From positions 1 to 22,371 of IMG/VR virus record IMGVR_UViG_3300050821_000084: 22,371 bases of DNA. One strand, written 5' to 3'. Under the pieces are notes generated by a model that made no database searches, had not been told where the DNA came from, and worked only from the letters and a program-made list of their open reading frames with translations. The translations under genes were made by a program, and so were the position numbers. Shown one piece after another: positions 15,431 to 22,371 of this stretch (position 1 is the first letter of the stretch; every line of letters begins with the position of its first letter). The stretch is from a virus.

Positions 15431-16123
15431 CTAGACTTCGTTTGCCAGGGCAAGTTGGAACGCGCGTCGGCGGCGCGCTCGTGCTGTTATTAATTCTTGA
15501 TTAAGCGATGTCACTTCCTCGCCGGTTGTCGGCGGGGTGTCGGACGCGACTGCCGTTCCTTCGCCCGGTCCTGGCGCGTCAATCAGCGCCTCGGGGTTTG
15601 CCGGAACGGTGACAATGGATAGCTCCACGAGTTCCTGTTCCTCGAAGTCGATGCCGGGGAACCAGTCATCCGCGCCGCGTGCTGCATCGCGCGTGTATGA
15701 CCACTTAACAGGTCTGAAGCCTACGCTGGTGGCAGCAATGAAGCCGCCGCGCGCCAGCCGGTAGACCGACTCCGCGAACTGGCCACCTTCCGGCGTGTCC
15801 TGCGGGATGAATTCGACGGATGCCTTCAATGCGCCGTCTTCAACCTTGACATCGAACGCGCGTCCGATTGGCAGCCTGGATGCATCATGGCCCCAGAGCA
15901 CTACCGGGTTCTGCTTGTAGTTTTTCAGGTCCCAACCGGCGATGGCGATCTTGTCCTGCTCGCGGTCAACGGCATCAGTGCTGATCGTGAAGCGCAACGC
16001 CCGCACGTCGCCGGTCATGGCTTCAGCAGGTCCGATGATCTGCTTGCGGATGCCAATGGCACCCCTTGTCACGTTCCGGCCCCGGTTGAAGGTCTTAAAC
16101 TGCGTTGCGCTGACGATCATCAT
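15431..16123 (-). CDS. HK97-type prohead protease (peptidase S78)
   Basis: This 230-residue enzyme matures the procapsid by cleaving the capsid delta domain and then itself. Candidate catalytic residues are His79 (VVLWGHDAS), Ser133 (ATSVGF) and Glu167 (ELVELSIV); the Ser-Glu spacing of 34 equals that of the HK97 triad (Ser114, Glu148). The DREQDKIAIAGWDLKNYKQN segment and LSIVTVPANPEAL are family hallmarks. The C-terminal 45 residues are low-complexity and probably part of the tail cleaved off. The ATG at 16123 overlaps the portal stop with GGAGG 9 bases upstream; a second ATG follows at 16120. It lies between portal and capsid, as expected. Confidence 0.94.
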   Translation of the reverse strand: MMIVSATQFKTFNRGRNVTRGAIGIRKQIIGPAEAMTGDVRALRFTISTDAVDREQDKIAIAGWDLKNYKQNPVVLWGHDASRLPIGRAFDVKVEDGALKASVEFIPQDTPEGGQFAESVYRLARGGFIAATSVGFRPVKWSYTRDAARGADDWFPGIDFEEQELVELSIVTVPANPEALIDAPGPGEGTAVASDTPPTTGEEVTSLNQELITARARRRRAFQLALANEV

Positions 16124-17469
16124 CCCCCGGCCCCTCCAGGTTGCGGCTGCGGCGCAGCGGCAGTGGGTGCATTGCTTGCCTCGGACGGCGCTTCTGCGGT
16201 TGGCGGCTGGTCAGTTGGCACAGCGGTGTTCAACGGCACGCGGTATTCGTCGCCGTGGCCGTCGTCTATCGGGTTCATGTTCTCCCTGGCGCGCACCTCG
16301 TTGCGTGACATCCAGCCATTGAGCGTGCCGATCTGATATGCCTGGAACCTCGTCAGCAGGTCACCCCTGGTCATGTCATCGAAGTCGAATTTGCATTCCA
16401 AGGTCATACGCTCGTCATCGAATAACAGGTGATGATCGAACAACTGTTCCAGCGACCGCGTGACCGGCTTTAGCGCGCTGTCAACGTATTGCTGATTCTG
16501 TTGCTCGATATTGTTCAGCGTTGCCTTGTCAAGTTCGCCAAGCCGGTGCGGTGGCACGCCATACAGACGGCATATGTCGACAACCTGGAAGCGGCGTGTC
16601 TCCAGGAACTGCGCTTCCTCGTTGGTGATCGCCACCTTGTCGAATTTCATGCCTTCCTCAAGCACCGCAGCCTTGTGGGCGTTCTGCACGCCGGCATGCG
16701 TCTCGCGCCAGGAATTGGCGATGCGGTCTGCTGCTTCCTTGGATAGCTTGCCAGGATGACTGATCACACCGCCGATCTGCCCACCTTGGCGGAACAGGAC
16801 GCTTCCATGTTGCTGCGTGGCCAGTGCAAGGCCGATGACATCCTGCGCAATGGCGATGGGGGAGACACCGACATACCCATCCATGCTGATATTCTTAATG
16901 TGGATCATGTCATCAGGCGGCACGACCAGACCGTATCCAAGCCGGCGGCTATTGATGCGATACCAGAGTTCACCATCATCGGTCAGCATGATCGTGCAGC
17001 GATCAGGAGCGATGGGGACAAGCTCTATGGGGTTCGCGTCACTATCACGTTCGACTACCACGAAGGCATTGCCGCGCAGGCAGAGCGACGTAATGCCGTA
17101 GCCGATAAACTCGAACCATGTTTGCCAGCGGTTCGGCCTGACGAAGACCTTGTTGAGCGGATGCCTTAGCTCGCGCTTGTATCCGCCGCCGCCCAGCTTT
17201 CGCCGGATGAACGGCGAGAGCATTGCGATGTCCTGGCTGATTGCACGAATGCAGCCATACACCGCTGCGGCTTGCAGCGCGGTAAACGGCGTGACCGGCA
17301 CGCCGGTATTCGATGCATAGCCACCAAGCGCGGCATACAGCATCGGCTGCGGCCAGCCCAGACCGCCCAAGGTAGACGTGACAGCAGCATCGGCCTTCTG
17401 GACTGCCGGCATCATCAGACGCGGCTCGCGCGCCGTGCCCTGAAGGGAACCGTATGGTCGCAAGGTCAT
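16120..17469 (-). CDS. HK97-type portal protein
   Basis: This 449-residue protein forms the dodecameric DNA gate at one head vertex. It has the HK97 portal sequence: [20 protein letters not shown] (start of the core), the [20 protein letters not shown] helix, the [14 protein letters not shown] strand, [36 protein letters not shown], and the [20 protein letters not shown] motif preceding the crown. The last 45 residues are Pro/Ala-rich and probably disordered. The ATG at 17469 overlaps the upstream fibre stop (ATGA), so portal translation is coupled to that of a fibre gene, which is unusual. Confidence 0.95.
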   Translation of the reverse strand: MTLRPYGSLQGTAREPRLMMPAVQKADAAVTSTLGGLGWPQPMLYAALGGYASNTGVPVTPFTALQAAAVYGCIRAISQDIAMLSPFIRRKLGGGGYKRELRHPLNKVFVRPNRWQTWFEFIGYGITSLCLRGNAFVVVERDSDANPIELVPIAPDRCTIMLTDDGELWYRINSRRLGYGLVVPPDDMIHIKNISMDGYVGVSPIAIAQDVIGLALATQQHGSVLFRQGGQIGGVISHPGKLSKEAADRIANSWRETHAGVQNAHKAAVLEEGMKFDKVAITNEEAQFLETRRFQVVDICRLYGVPPHRLGELDKATLNNIEQQNQQYVDSALKPVTRSLEQLFDHHLLFDDERMTLECKFDFDDMTRGDLLTRFQAYQIGTLNGWMSRNEVRARENMNPIDDGHGDEYRVPLNTAVPTDQPPTAEAPSEASNAPTAAAPQPQPGGAGG

Positions 17470-19295
17470 GTTGCTGGCCCCAGGTCTACGATCATGTATT
17501 GCGAGCGATCCGTCACACTCGCATCGCCGCCAGTGATCGAAACCGGCTGGAGTGGTGCAGCACTGCCACCGTCCACCAATCGAAGCTGGATGGTCACGAC
17601 CGGATTAAATCCGGTGACATCCGCATACAGGTTGACCGTGAAGCCGGTTGCCGTGCGCTCGCCGCTCAGAAGCTGCATACCGTATATCCAGACGCGACGC
17701 TCGGGGTTGCCCATGATGCGCGCGGCTGCAAGCACGATGCCTTGCCCGTTTGGTCCGCCTGTTCCGGTCAGCTTCACATTGGCTGACAGGCTGACCATGA
17801 TCCGCGAAATACCGCCGCGCTGAATCGGGTAGGCTCGGACATCCAGGTTGAGCCATTCACCCGTCTCGGGAAGCGGGAAATCAATCGGGACGTTGTAAAG
17901 CAATGCAGGCGACCGCTGCTGCGTATCAACGTAAGACTTGGTTGCGGCATCCTGCGGCGCAGTCGGCATGCCAAGTGCAGTGATCTTCTGATTGACCATG
18001 CTTATCGGCACGGCAACCATCATCTGATTGTAGAACCACTGCATGACGACTTCGCCGCTGATCCCGACAACCACGACGTTGCCGGTGCGGTAGAAGCCGG
18101 TTGAATTGTCGCCGATTGCCAGACCTGGATCAGTGACGCTGGTGCCGCGCGCTGTTATCAGCGTGCCGTCCATCTGCCCGCCAGCCTTGGGAAGATACGG
18201 CGTCAGGTCAGGCAGCAGCGAGTCGGCGTAGCGTTTGGTGGCTGCCTGATCCGCGACAACCGGATCAGCCGCCAGCAGCAGCGCGCCGGTCATCTGTCCG
18301 CCATCCTTGCGGAGATACGGTCCCAGGTCAGGGACCAGCGCATCTGCATAACGCTTGGTCGCAGCTTGCAGGTCTGTTGCCGGATCAGCCGCGAGCGCCA
18401 GCGGTCCTAGCATCTGCCCGCCATCGAGGCGTAGATACGGCGTCAGGTCAGGTGGCAGACCGTCCGCATACCGCTTGGTCACGGCATGGTCAGGCTGCGT
18501 CGGGTCCAGGTCCAGCGAGAACGCCGCCCTTGCTCGTGATGCTTCCAGCAACAGTGTTTCGCCATTGATCGTCAGACCGCCCTGGAGCGTTCCGCCGGTC
18601 AGGGGCAGCACTGCAATCCAGCCGTGATTCAGCCGGCCATACGTCAAGCCTGGAGGCGCGTCGGGGAATGACGGCGGACCTTCAATGCCCTGCGGGCCTT
18701 GCTCCCCCTGGTCGCCTTGGGGACCTTGGATGCCTGGATCGCCACGCGGACCTGCTGGACCGATGCCGCCCTGCGGGCCGGCTGATCCTGGCAGACCTGC
18801 TGGACCTGCTGGACCTGCTACGCCCTGGTCGCCGCGCACGCCCTGGACGCCTTGCAGACCGGGCGGGCCGATGCTGCCTTGCGGTCCTGCTGGACCTGGA
18901 ACGCCTTGGGGTCCTTCCGGTCCAATCGGACCTGTCACCGGCCCCAGGCTGATCCATTCATCGCCTGTGTATACGAAGACATGCTGCGCCTGCGGATCAT
19001 CGTCCAATGGCTGGTAGACCACGCCTTGTCCGATGATGACTTGCAGCGCGACCGGCGGTCTGCCTGGACCATCGAAGTCGGCAGGGATCAGACCGTCCAG
19101 CGGCAGGTCCCCAGGCGATGCTACCAGACCGAACACGCCAACGATGGTGGTGACGCGGCCTTCAGGACCTGTCGGACCTGCTGGACCTTCTGGACCCTGC
19201 GGACCTTCCGGCCCTGGCGGTCCAGGCATGCCGGTTTTAACGAGAATGTCGATGGCGCGCGGCTCGCCAAGAATGCCGGTGATGATGTCAGGCAT
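17466..19295 (-). CDS. Collagen-like phage fibre protein located in the head module (609 aa)
   Basis: This 609-residue protein is built of parts. Residues 1-22 form a short hydrophobic anchor ([20 protein letters not shown]). Residues 23-46 are a first collagen block, 47-118 a small globular insert ([15 protein letters not shown]), and 119-208 a second collagen block. Residues 216-239 carry the fibre junction [19 protein letters not shown]. Residues 264-383 are three exact 40-residue repeats (ATKRYAD...GGQM). A last ATKSYVDT motif near 448-455 leads to a beta-rich C-terminal domain ending in [12 protein letters not shown]. The gene lies between large terminase and portal, not with the tail genes. 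ATG at 19295 overlaps the upstream stop (TGATG). Possible roles are a head fibre or a tail fibre encoded out of place; I cannot decide. Confidence 0.87.
   Translation of the reverse strand: MPDIITGILGEPRAIDILVKTGMPGPPGPEGPQGPEGPAGPTGPEGRVTTIVGVFGLVASPGDLPLDGLIPADFDGPGRPPVALQVIIGQGVVYQPLDDDPQAQHVFVYTGDEWISLGPVTGPIGPEGPQGVPGPAGPQGSIGPPGLQGVQGVRGDQGVAGPAGPAGLPGSAGPQGGIGPAGPRGDPGIQGPQGDQGEQGPQGIEGPPSFPDAPPGLTYGRLNHGWIAVLPLTGGTLQGGLTINGETLLLEASRARAAFSLDLDPTQPDHAVTKRYADGLPPDLTPYLRLDGGQMLGPLALAADPATDLQAATKRYADALVPDLGPYLRKDGGQMTGALLLAADPVVADQAATKRYADSLLPDLTPYLPKAGGQMDGTLITARGTSVTDPGLAIGDNSTGFYRTGNVVVVGISGEVVMQWFYNQMMVAVPISMVNQKITALGMPTAPQDAATKSYVDTQQRSPALLYNVPIDFPLPETGEWLNLDVRAYPIQRGGISRIMVSLSANVKLTGTGGPNGQGIVLAAARIMGNPERRVWIYGMQLLSGERTATGFTVNLYADVTGFNPVVTIQLRLVDGGSAAPLQPVSITGGDASVTDRSQYMIVDLGPAT
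18147..18506 (-). repeat. Three tandem 120-bp (40-residue) fibre repeats
   Basis: Units at 18387-18506, 18267-18386 and 18147-18266 encode residues 264-303, 304-343 and 344-383 of the fibre. The consensus core is ATKRYAD...PDL.PYL...GGQM.G.L, and each unit is exactly 40 codons. This kind of repeat is a common fibre-shaft building block; the third copy is the most diverged near its end. Confidence 0.93.
18672..19229 (-). repeat. Two collagen-like Gly-X-Y blocks of the head-module fibre
   Basis: Residues 23-46 (19158-19229) and 119-208 (18672-18941) are Gly-X-Y repeats. The blocks are separated by a 70-residue folded insert (18942-19157). They contain no STVPGP breaks, unlike the spike-fibre collagen, so the two collagen regions are not recent copies of one another. 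Confidence 0.9.
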
Positions 19296-19639
19296 CAGGC
19301 AGAGTCCGTCACAGATGGCGTCACGAAGACATGGCCGGAAACAACGGTCGCAACGGTGCCATCATCCAAGGTCAACTGAAGGTCCCAGACCGCGCTGCGC
19401 CTGTTCAGCTTCAGCGAGTCCTCCTGCGACAGATCAGCCTGGATGACGTTCGGCAGCGTGGTCTTCAGTGGCAACGCCAGGATCAGCGTCCCGCCATGGC
19501 GCTCGCGTATCTCGGACTTGGGCGAGGCAGTGGTCAGGTCGACCGGCTGCGTGCGCTGGCGGTCCTGCCAGAGCGTGAACACCCAGGTCGCGGTATCACC
19601 GCGATACAGTTTCAGGTTGAAGACTGCGGGGGCGAACAC
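19295..19639 (-). CDS. BppU N-terminal domain-like small protein (114 aa)
   Basis: This 114-residue protein reads like the N-terminal domain of BppU-type (DUF2479-like) baseplate upper proteins: [36 protein letters not shown], and the [20 protein letters not shown] strand. In other phages such a domain anchors a fibre or receptor-binding part to the baseplate. Here it is a stand-alone gene whose stop overlaps the ATG of the collagen fibre (TGATG), so it may be the anchor of that fibre. The start is a GTG at 19639 with a distant AAGG; I see no better start. The family match is by pattern only. Confidence 0.72.
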   Translation of the reverse strand: MFAPAVFNLKLYRGDTATWVFTLWQDRQRTQPVDLTTASPKSEIRERHGGTLILALPLKTTLPNVIQADLSQEDSLKLNRRSAVWDLQLTLDDGTVATVVSGHVFVTPSVTDSA

Positions 19640-19662
19640 GCTCGGCAGGACCTTACGCTAGA

Positions 19663-20109
19663 TCACTTCGGCTCGGGTCGAGGCGGGATTGCTGCCGGAT
19701 CAACGGCAACATACCGCCAGCCTACGCCGGGGATGCCGGCGACGACCCAGTAGACCTTGGGCGCTGGCAGTCCCTGGTCAGGTGCTGGTGGCTGAACCGG
19801 CAGGCCCTGGTCAGGACGCACCGGCCCACCCGGCAGGCCCTGGTCAGGACGCACTGGACGTTCTGGACGCCCGCCCACAGGTGGCCAGATTGCGCCTGGA
19901 GGCGTCCCAGGCGGCGCTGGCTGGATTGGATGGCTGGGCGTCAAGGGTGGCCAGATACCGGGCGGCGGCGTCGGAAGCTCGTTGTCAATTCCCGGCTGTT
20001 CCTCGGGAAGCTCGTTGTCAATTTCGCCACCTTCACCGGGCAAGCCCTGATCAGGATGGCCGAGACCGCGCCTACCGATGACGCGGAGGAAACCTTTCAC
20101 GCGAGGCAT
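19663..20109 (-). CDS. Proline-rich 11-residue-repeat protein (148 aa), function unknown
   Basis: I cannot assign a function. The protein is about one quarter proline and built on an 11-residue period. PDQGLP or IDNELP begins at residues 19, 30, 41, 88, 99 and 110, and IWPP at 52 and 74 falls on the same period. The N-terminus (MPRVKGFLRVIGRRG) is basic; the C-terminal 30 residues (VYWVVAGIPGVGWRYVAVDP) are hydrophobic and may fold. GGAG lies 6 bases before the ATG at 20109. It sits 23 bases after the large terminase and before the BppU-like gene. Similar Pro-rich repeats occur, as far as I recall, in other proteobacterial phages; I do not know what they do. Confidence 0.8.
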   Translation of the reverse strand: MPRVKGFLRVIGRRGLGHPDQGLPGEGGEIDNELPEEQPGIDNELPTPPPGIWPPLTPSHPIQPAPPGTPPGAIWPPVGGRPERPVRPDQGLPGGPVRPDQGLPVQPPAPDQGLPAPKVYWVVAGIPGVGWRYVAVDPAAIPPRPEPK

Positions 20110-20132
20110 ATGTAACTCCGTTTCTGTTGAGA

Positions 20133-21842
20133 CTAACTCAGGACGAGCAAACCACGGCTCTCATAGACCGAGGTTGCATCGACGTGCGACATGCTGCGAG
20201 CAATCCCCATGATCACTGCCATCGTCGCGTCGATCTTGTTCTGATCGCGTGACCTGCGCGGCATGACGTTGCCGCGTGCATCGTAGTGGCCAACGGTATT
20301 CGATATGCACCATGCCAGCGGGCCGTTGCCGTCATGGCGCAGCCGGCCAGCGCGCGTTGCGGCGTCGAGTTCCTTGGTCGGCTCGCTGAAACTCTGGACG
20401 TTCTGGCGCATCTCCACCATCGGCACGCTTTCAGCCATTAGGCGCTGTGAAAGCTGCACCGCGTTCCATGGATCAAACGCAACCGCCTGGACCTGGAACC
20501 GCTGACACAGTTCCAGGATGTCTGCCTCGATCCGCATGAAGTCGGTTTCGTTTCCTGGTGTGATGATCAACTGACCATCACGCGCCCAGCCTGGATAGGA
20601 AGGATTGCGCGCTTCGTTCACCGCGTCTTGGTTCAGGTAGCAGCGCGCGAATACGGCGTATCCGTTGCCGTCAGGGAACACGATGCCGATGGCGGTGAGG
20701 TCGGTCTTACTGGCAAGGTCCACGCCGATGTAGCAAGGCTGACCGGCGAAGTCGTCAATGGACAGCGATGGGTCTTTGCATTCCTGCCAGTGGCGCATAC
20801 TGAACAGCGCATCGTCAGCACCGACCCAGATATTCAGGTGGCGCGTCTTGAAGATGGACTCCTGCGAGGCGTTGTTCCTTGCCTGCTTGGCGAAGCTGCG
20901 GATCGCGTCGGGCATGACTGACTGACCCCAGCCAGGATTGACCTTGCGCCACGTATCCTCGTGCCAGGGGTCGTCCTTGGCGTCTGCCGTATAGATCAGG
21001 CTGAAAAGCCGGTCATCGTCCTGGATGCCTTCCAGGACCCGCAGCGAGTAATCCCATAACTGCTTGCCGATGCCTGCCGTGTTGTCGGTTGCGGTCGTGA
21101 TGCCGATCAGCAATGGCTGCTGACGTTTGCCCATGGCAGTCCGCAGAACGTCGTAGACCTGCTGCGTCTTGTGGCTGGCAATCTCGTCGCAGACCGCTAT
21201 CGCCACGTTCAGACCGTCCAGCGCCTTCGCGTCTGAACTGATCGGCGCGAACCGGCTGGCGGTGTGTTCCTGGAAGATCGCATTCACCATGACCTTGACG
21301 GAATGCGGCGGCTTCTGGATGCGGGATGTCCTGCGGACCATCTGCTGCGCCATGTCGAACAGGATGCGTGCCTGATCCCTGGTCACGGCTGCGGCGTAGC
21401 CTTCCGCGCCGCCCTCACGTTCCATGAACGTCGAGTAAAGCGCAGCCGGGGCAACAATGGTCGTCTTGCCGTTGCCGCGAGGGACGGCGATGAAGGCTTG
21501 CCGGAACCGGCGGACCTTCGTGCCGGCTTCCACGAAGCCATACAGGTTCGCGTAGACGAACCGCTGCCAGTCCATCAAGCGCAGCGGCTTGCCGGCTTCA
21601 GGACCTTTGATGTTCGGCAGCATCGACACGAACATCATCGCGCGGTTCGCCAGTGCTTCGTCAAACTGCCAGGGGCTATGACCTGCCCGAGCTTCCTGCA
21701 ATTCGCGGATGAACCTGGAAGCAGACATGCGCGCAGTCCTGCATGCGCCGGCATCGTCAGCCATGCGTTCTGCAAACTCGATGGCAGGGGAAACGTGGTC
21801 GCGACTAAGCGACATCCTTGGCAAGCTCGTCCCAAGGATCAA
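20133..21842 (-). CDS. terL: Terminase large subunit (Terminase_1 type ATPase-nuclease)
   Basis: This 569-residue motor protein packages DNA into the head. Its ATPase part shows Walker A PRGNGKTT (121-128), the Walker B/catalytic pair IAVCDE (Asp219, Glu220) and the coupling motif GITTATD (247-253). The C-terminal RNase H-like nuclease has acidic residues Asp375 (YIGVDLASKT), Asp457 (AVAFDPWN) and Asp538 (QNKIDATMAV). The upstream start at 21842 is a TTG with GAGG 6 bases before it and overlaps the small terminase by 38 bases; an ATG at 21815 (residue 10) is the alternative, with a poor ribosome site. Together with the P27-type small subunit it forms the packaging holoenzyme. I cannot tell from sequence alone whether packaging is cos or headful. 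Confidence 0.95.
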   Translation of the reverse strand: MILGTSLPRMSLSRDHVSPAIEFAERMADDAGACRTARMSASRFIRELQEARAGHSPWQFDEALANRAMMFVSMLPNIKGPEAGKPLRLMDWQRFVYANLYGFVEAGTKVRRFRQAFIAVPRGNGKTTIVAPAALYSTFMEREGGAEGYAAAVTRDQARILFDMAQQMVRRTSRIQKPPHSVKVMVNAIFQEHTASRFAPISSDAKALDGLNVAIAVCDEIASHKTQQVYDVLRTAMGKRQQPLLIGITTATDNTAGIGKQLWDYSLRVLEGIQDDDRLFSLIYTADAKDDPWHEDTWRKVNPGWGQSVMPDAIRSFAKQARNNASQESIFKTRHLNIWVGADDALFSMRHWQECKDPSLSIDDFAGQPCYIGVDLASKTDLTAIGIVFPDGNGYAVFARCYLNQDAVNEARNPSYPGWARDGQLIITPGNETDFMRIEADILELCQRFQVQAVAFDPWNAVQLSQRLMAESVPMVEMRQNVQSFSEPTKELDAATRAGRLRHDGNGPLAWCISNTVGHYDARGNVMPRRSRDQNKIDATMAVIMGIARSMSHVDATSVYESRGLLVLS

Positions 21843-22296
21843 TCTCGCCCTCGATCAACGGGGCGGCATGACCTGGAATCAGTTGGATGCGTGGCCGGCT
21901 GGCTGGCGAGAAACCGAGTTCCAAGGCGCAGCGCAGCATGATCAGCGATGCATGGTTCATAATTCGCAGATACGGTGACGAGATGGGGAAGCCATCCTTG
22001 CCCTTGGTCAACAGCGGCATCTGATTGCCGGCGTCCAGCTTCGCCTGCGTCATCATGGCAGTGCGATGCCGGTCTTCGGCTTCGACCCAGATCACCAAGA
22101 CGGCGCGATCCAGTGATTTCAGCAGACCACGCGGCGCGTGGCGCATGACATAGGCCCAGCCGTCTTTCTGGCTCGGTGTCAGGTAGTCGGGCGGGACAGG
22201 ATCAAGATCGGTTTCCGGCTGCGGCTCGTATTTGTTATGCCGCGTGACGTTCACCGTCCCCTGCAACTTCTTAAGCGCCGTCGGCTTGCGCTTCAT
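21805..22296 (-). CDS. terS: Terminase small subunit, P27 family
   Basis: This 163-residue protein recognises the packaging site in the phage genome and loads the large subunit. It has the P27-type (Terminase_4) layout: the opening KRKPTALKKLQGTVNVTRHN, PPDYLTPSQKDGWAYVMRHA, the helical core DRAVLVIWVEAEDRHRTAMM, SPYLRIMNHASLIMLRCALE and the end FSPASRPRI, which is the family signature GFSPASR. The ATG at 22296 overlaps the stop of an upstream partial gene (ATGA), with AAGG 4 bases upstream. It overlaps the large-subunit start. Confidence 0.92.
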   Translation of the reverse strand: MKRKPTALKKLQGTVNVTRHNKYEPQPETDLDPVPPDYLTPSQKDGWAYVMRHAPRGLLKSLDRAVLVIWVEAEDRHRTAMMTQAKLDAGNQMPLLTKGKDGFPISSPYLRIMNHASLIMLRCALELGFSPASRPRIQLIPGHAAPLIEGEIDPWDELAKDVA

Positions 22297-22371
22297 GCTG
22301 CCTTGCGCCTGATATTTGCCGGGATGCGTTCACGCGGCTGGATCGTCATGCCGTATTCGTTGCTGCCTGCC
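22293..22371 (-). CDS. 3' end of an unidentified gene upstream of the terminase
   Basis: One minus-strand frame is open from the right edge to a TGA at 22293-22295, which overlaps the small-terminase ATG. Only 25 codons are visible, ending in IPANIRRKAA. The overlap with the next gene argues for a real gene end. Many phages have an HNH endonuclease at this place, but there is too little sequence to say. Confidence 0.4.
   Translation of the reverse strand, partial: AGSNEYGMTIQPRERIPANIRRKAA

Noticed and set aside
18685-19017. Plus-strand collagen-like frame opposite the head-module fibre
   Set aside because: Same antisense effect as at 2381-3397; the minus-strand frame is complete, in the operon and has folded domains on both sides.
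1-22371. tRNA genes, CRISPR arrays, insertion sequences, attachment sites, promoters or strong terminators
   Set aside because: I saw none by eye. Gaps are too short for most of these, direct repeats are all inside fibre genes, and no convincing -35/-10 pair or stem with a T run was found.

Overview
The window is a late (virion-structure) operon of a tailed phage or prophage with a contractile tail. Every gene I can support lies on the minus strand, so the transcript runs from 22371 down to 1. The genes are packed edge to edge: many join through 4-base ATGA or GTGA overlaps, and the longest gap between genes is 58 bases. I see no integrase, repressor, lysis cassette, tRNA, insertion sequence or CRISPR array, and no host gene. 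The DNA is GC-rich by eye, and GTG and TTG starts occur. That suits a proteobacterial host, but the sequence does not fix the host.

Layout in transcription order. (1) Packaging and head, 22371 to about 12570: tail end of an unidentified gene, P27-type small terminase, large terminase, HK97-type portal, HK97 prohead protease, HK97-fold major capsid protein, an Ig-domain small protein, a 70-residue protein and a gp6-like connector. Three genes (20109 to 17466) sit between terminase and portal, where many HK97-type head clusters have nothing: a proline-rich 11-residue-repeat protein, a BppU-N-like protein and a 609-residue collagen-like fibre. (2) Neck, 12563 to 10973: head-closure, HK97 gp10-like and tail-terminator-like (Mu gp37-position) proteins. 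(3) Mu-type contractile tail, 10959 to 1: DUF2635 protein, sheath, tube, tail-assembly chaperone with a programmed -1 frameshift, tape measure with a built-in lysozyme domain, gpN-like protein split into two genes, gpP-like hub, gp45-like spike fused to a fibre, gp46-like protein, and a gp47/baseplate-J protein cut by the window edge.

An HK97-like head joined to a Mu-like tail is a known mosaic (Shigella phage SfV is the classic case). The best candidates for something new are: (a) an 853-residue protein joining a Mu gp45-type spike domain to about 300 residues of interrupted collagen repeat, a fibre body and a C-terminal S74 self-cleaving chaperone; (b) a second collagen fibre inside the head module beside a BppU-like protein, sharing a junction module with the first; (c) a T6G frameshift site, with a possible adjacent hairpin, that makes a chaperone fused to a P2 GpE-like tail; and (d) the split gpN.

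How the parts should work together: the terminases and portal fill the procapsid, the protease matures the HK97 shell, and the connector, closure and terminator proteins join the head to the sheath and tube. The chaperone pair loads the tube onto the tape measure, and gpN, gpP, gp45, gp46 and gp47 build the baseplate. The two collagen proteins would project as long trimeric fibres.
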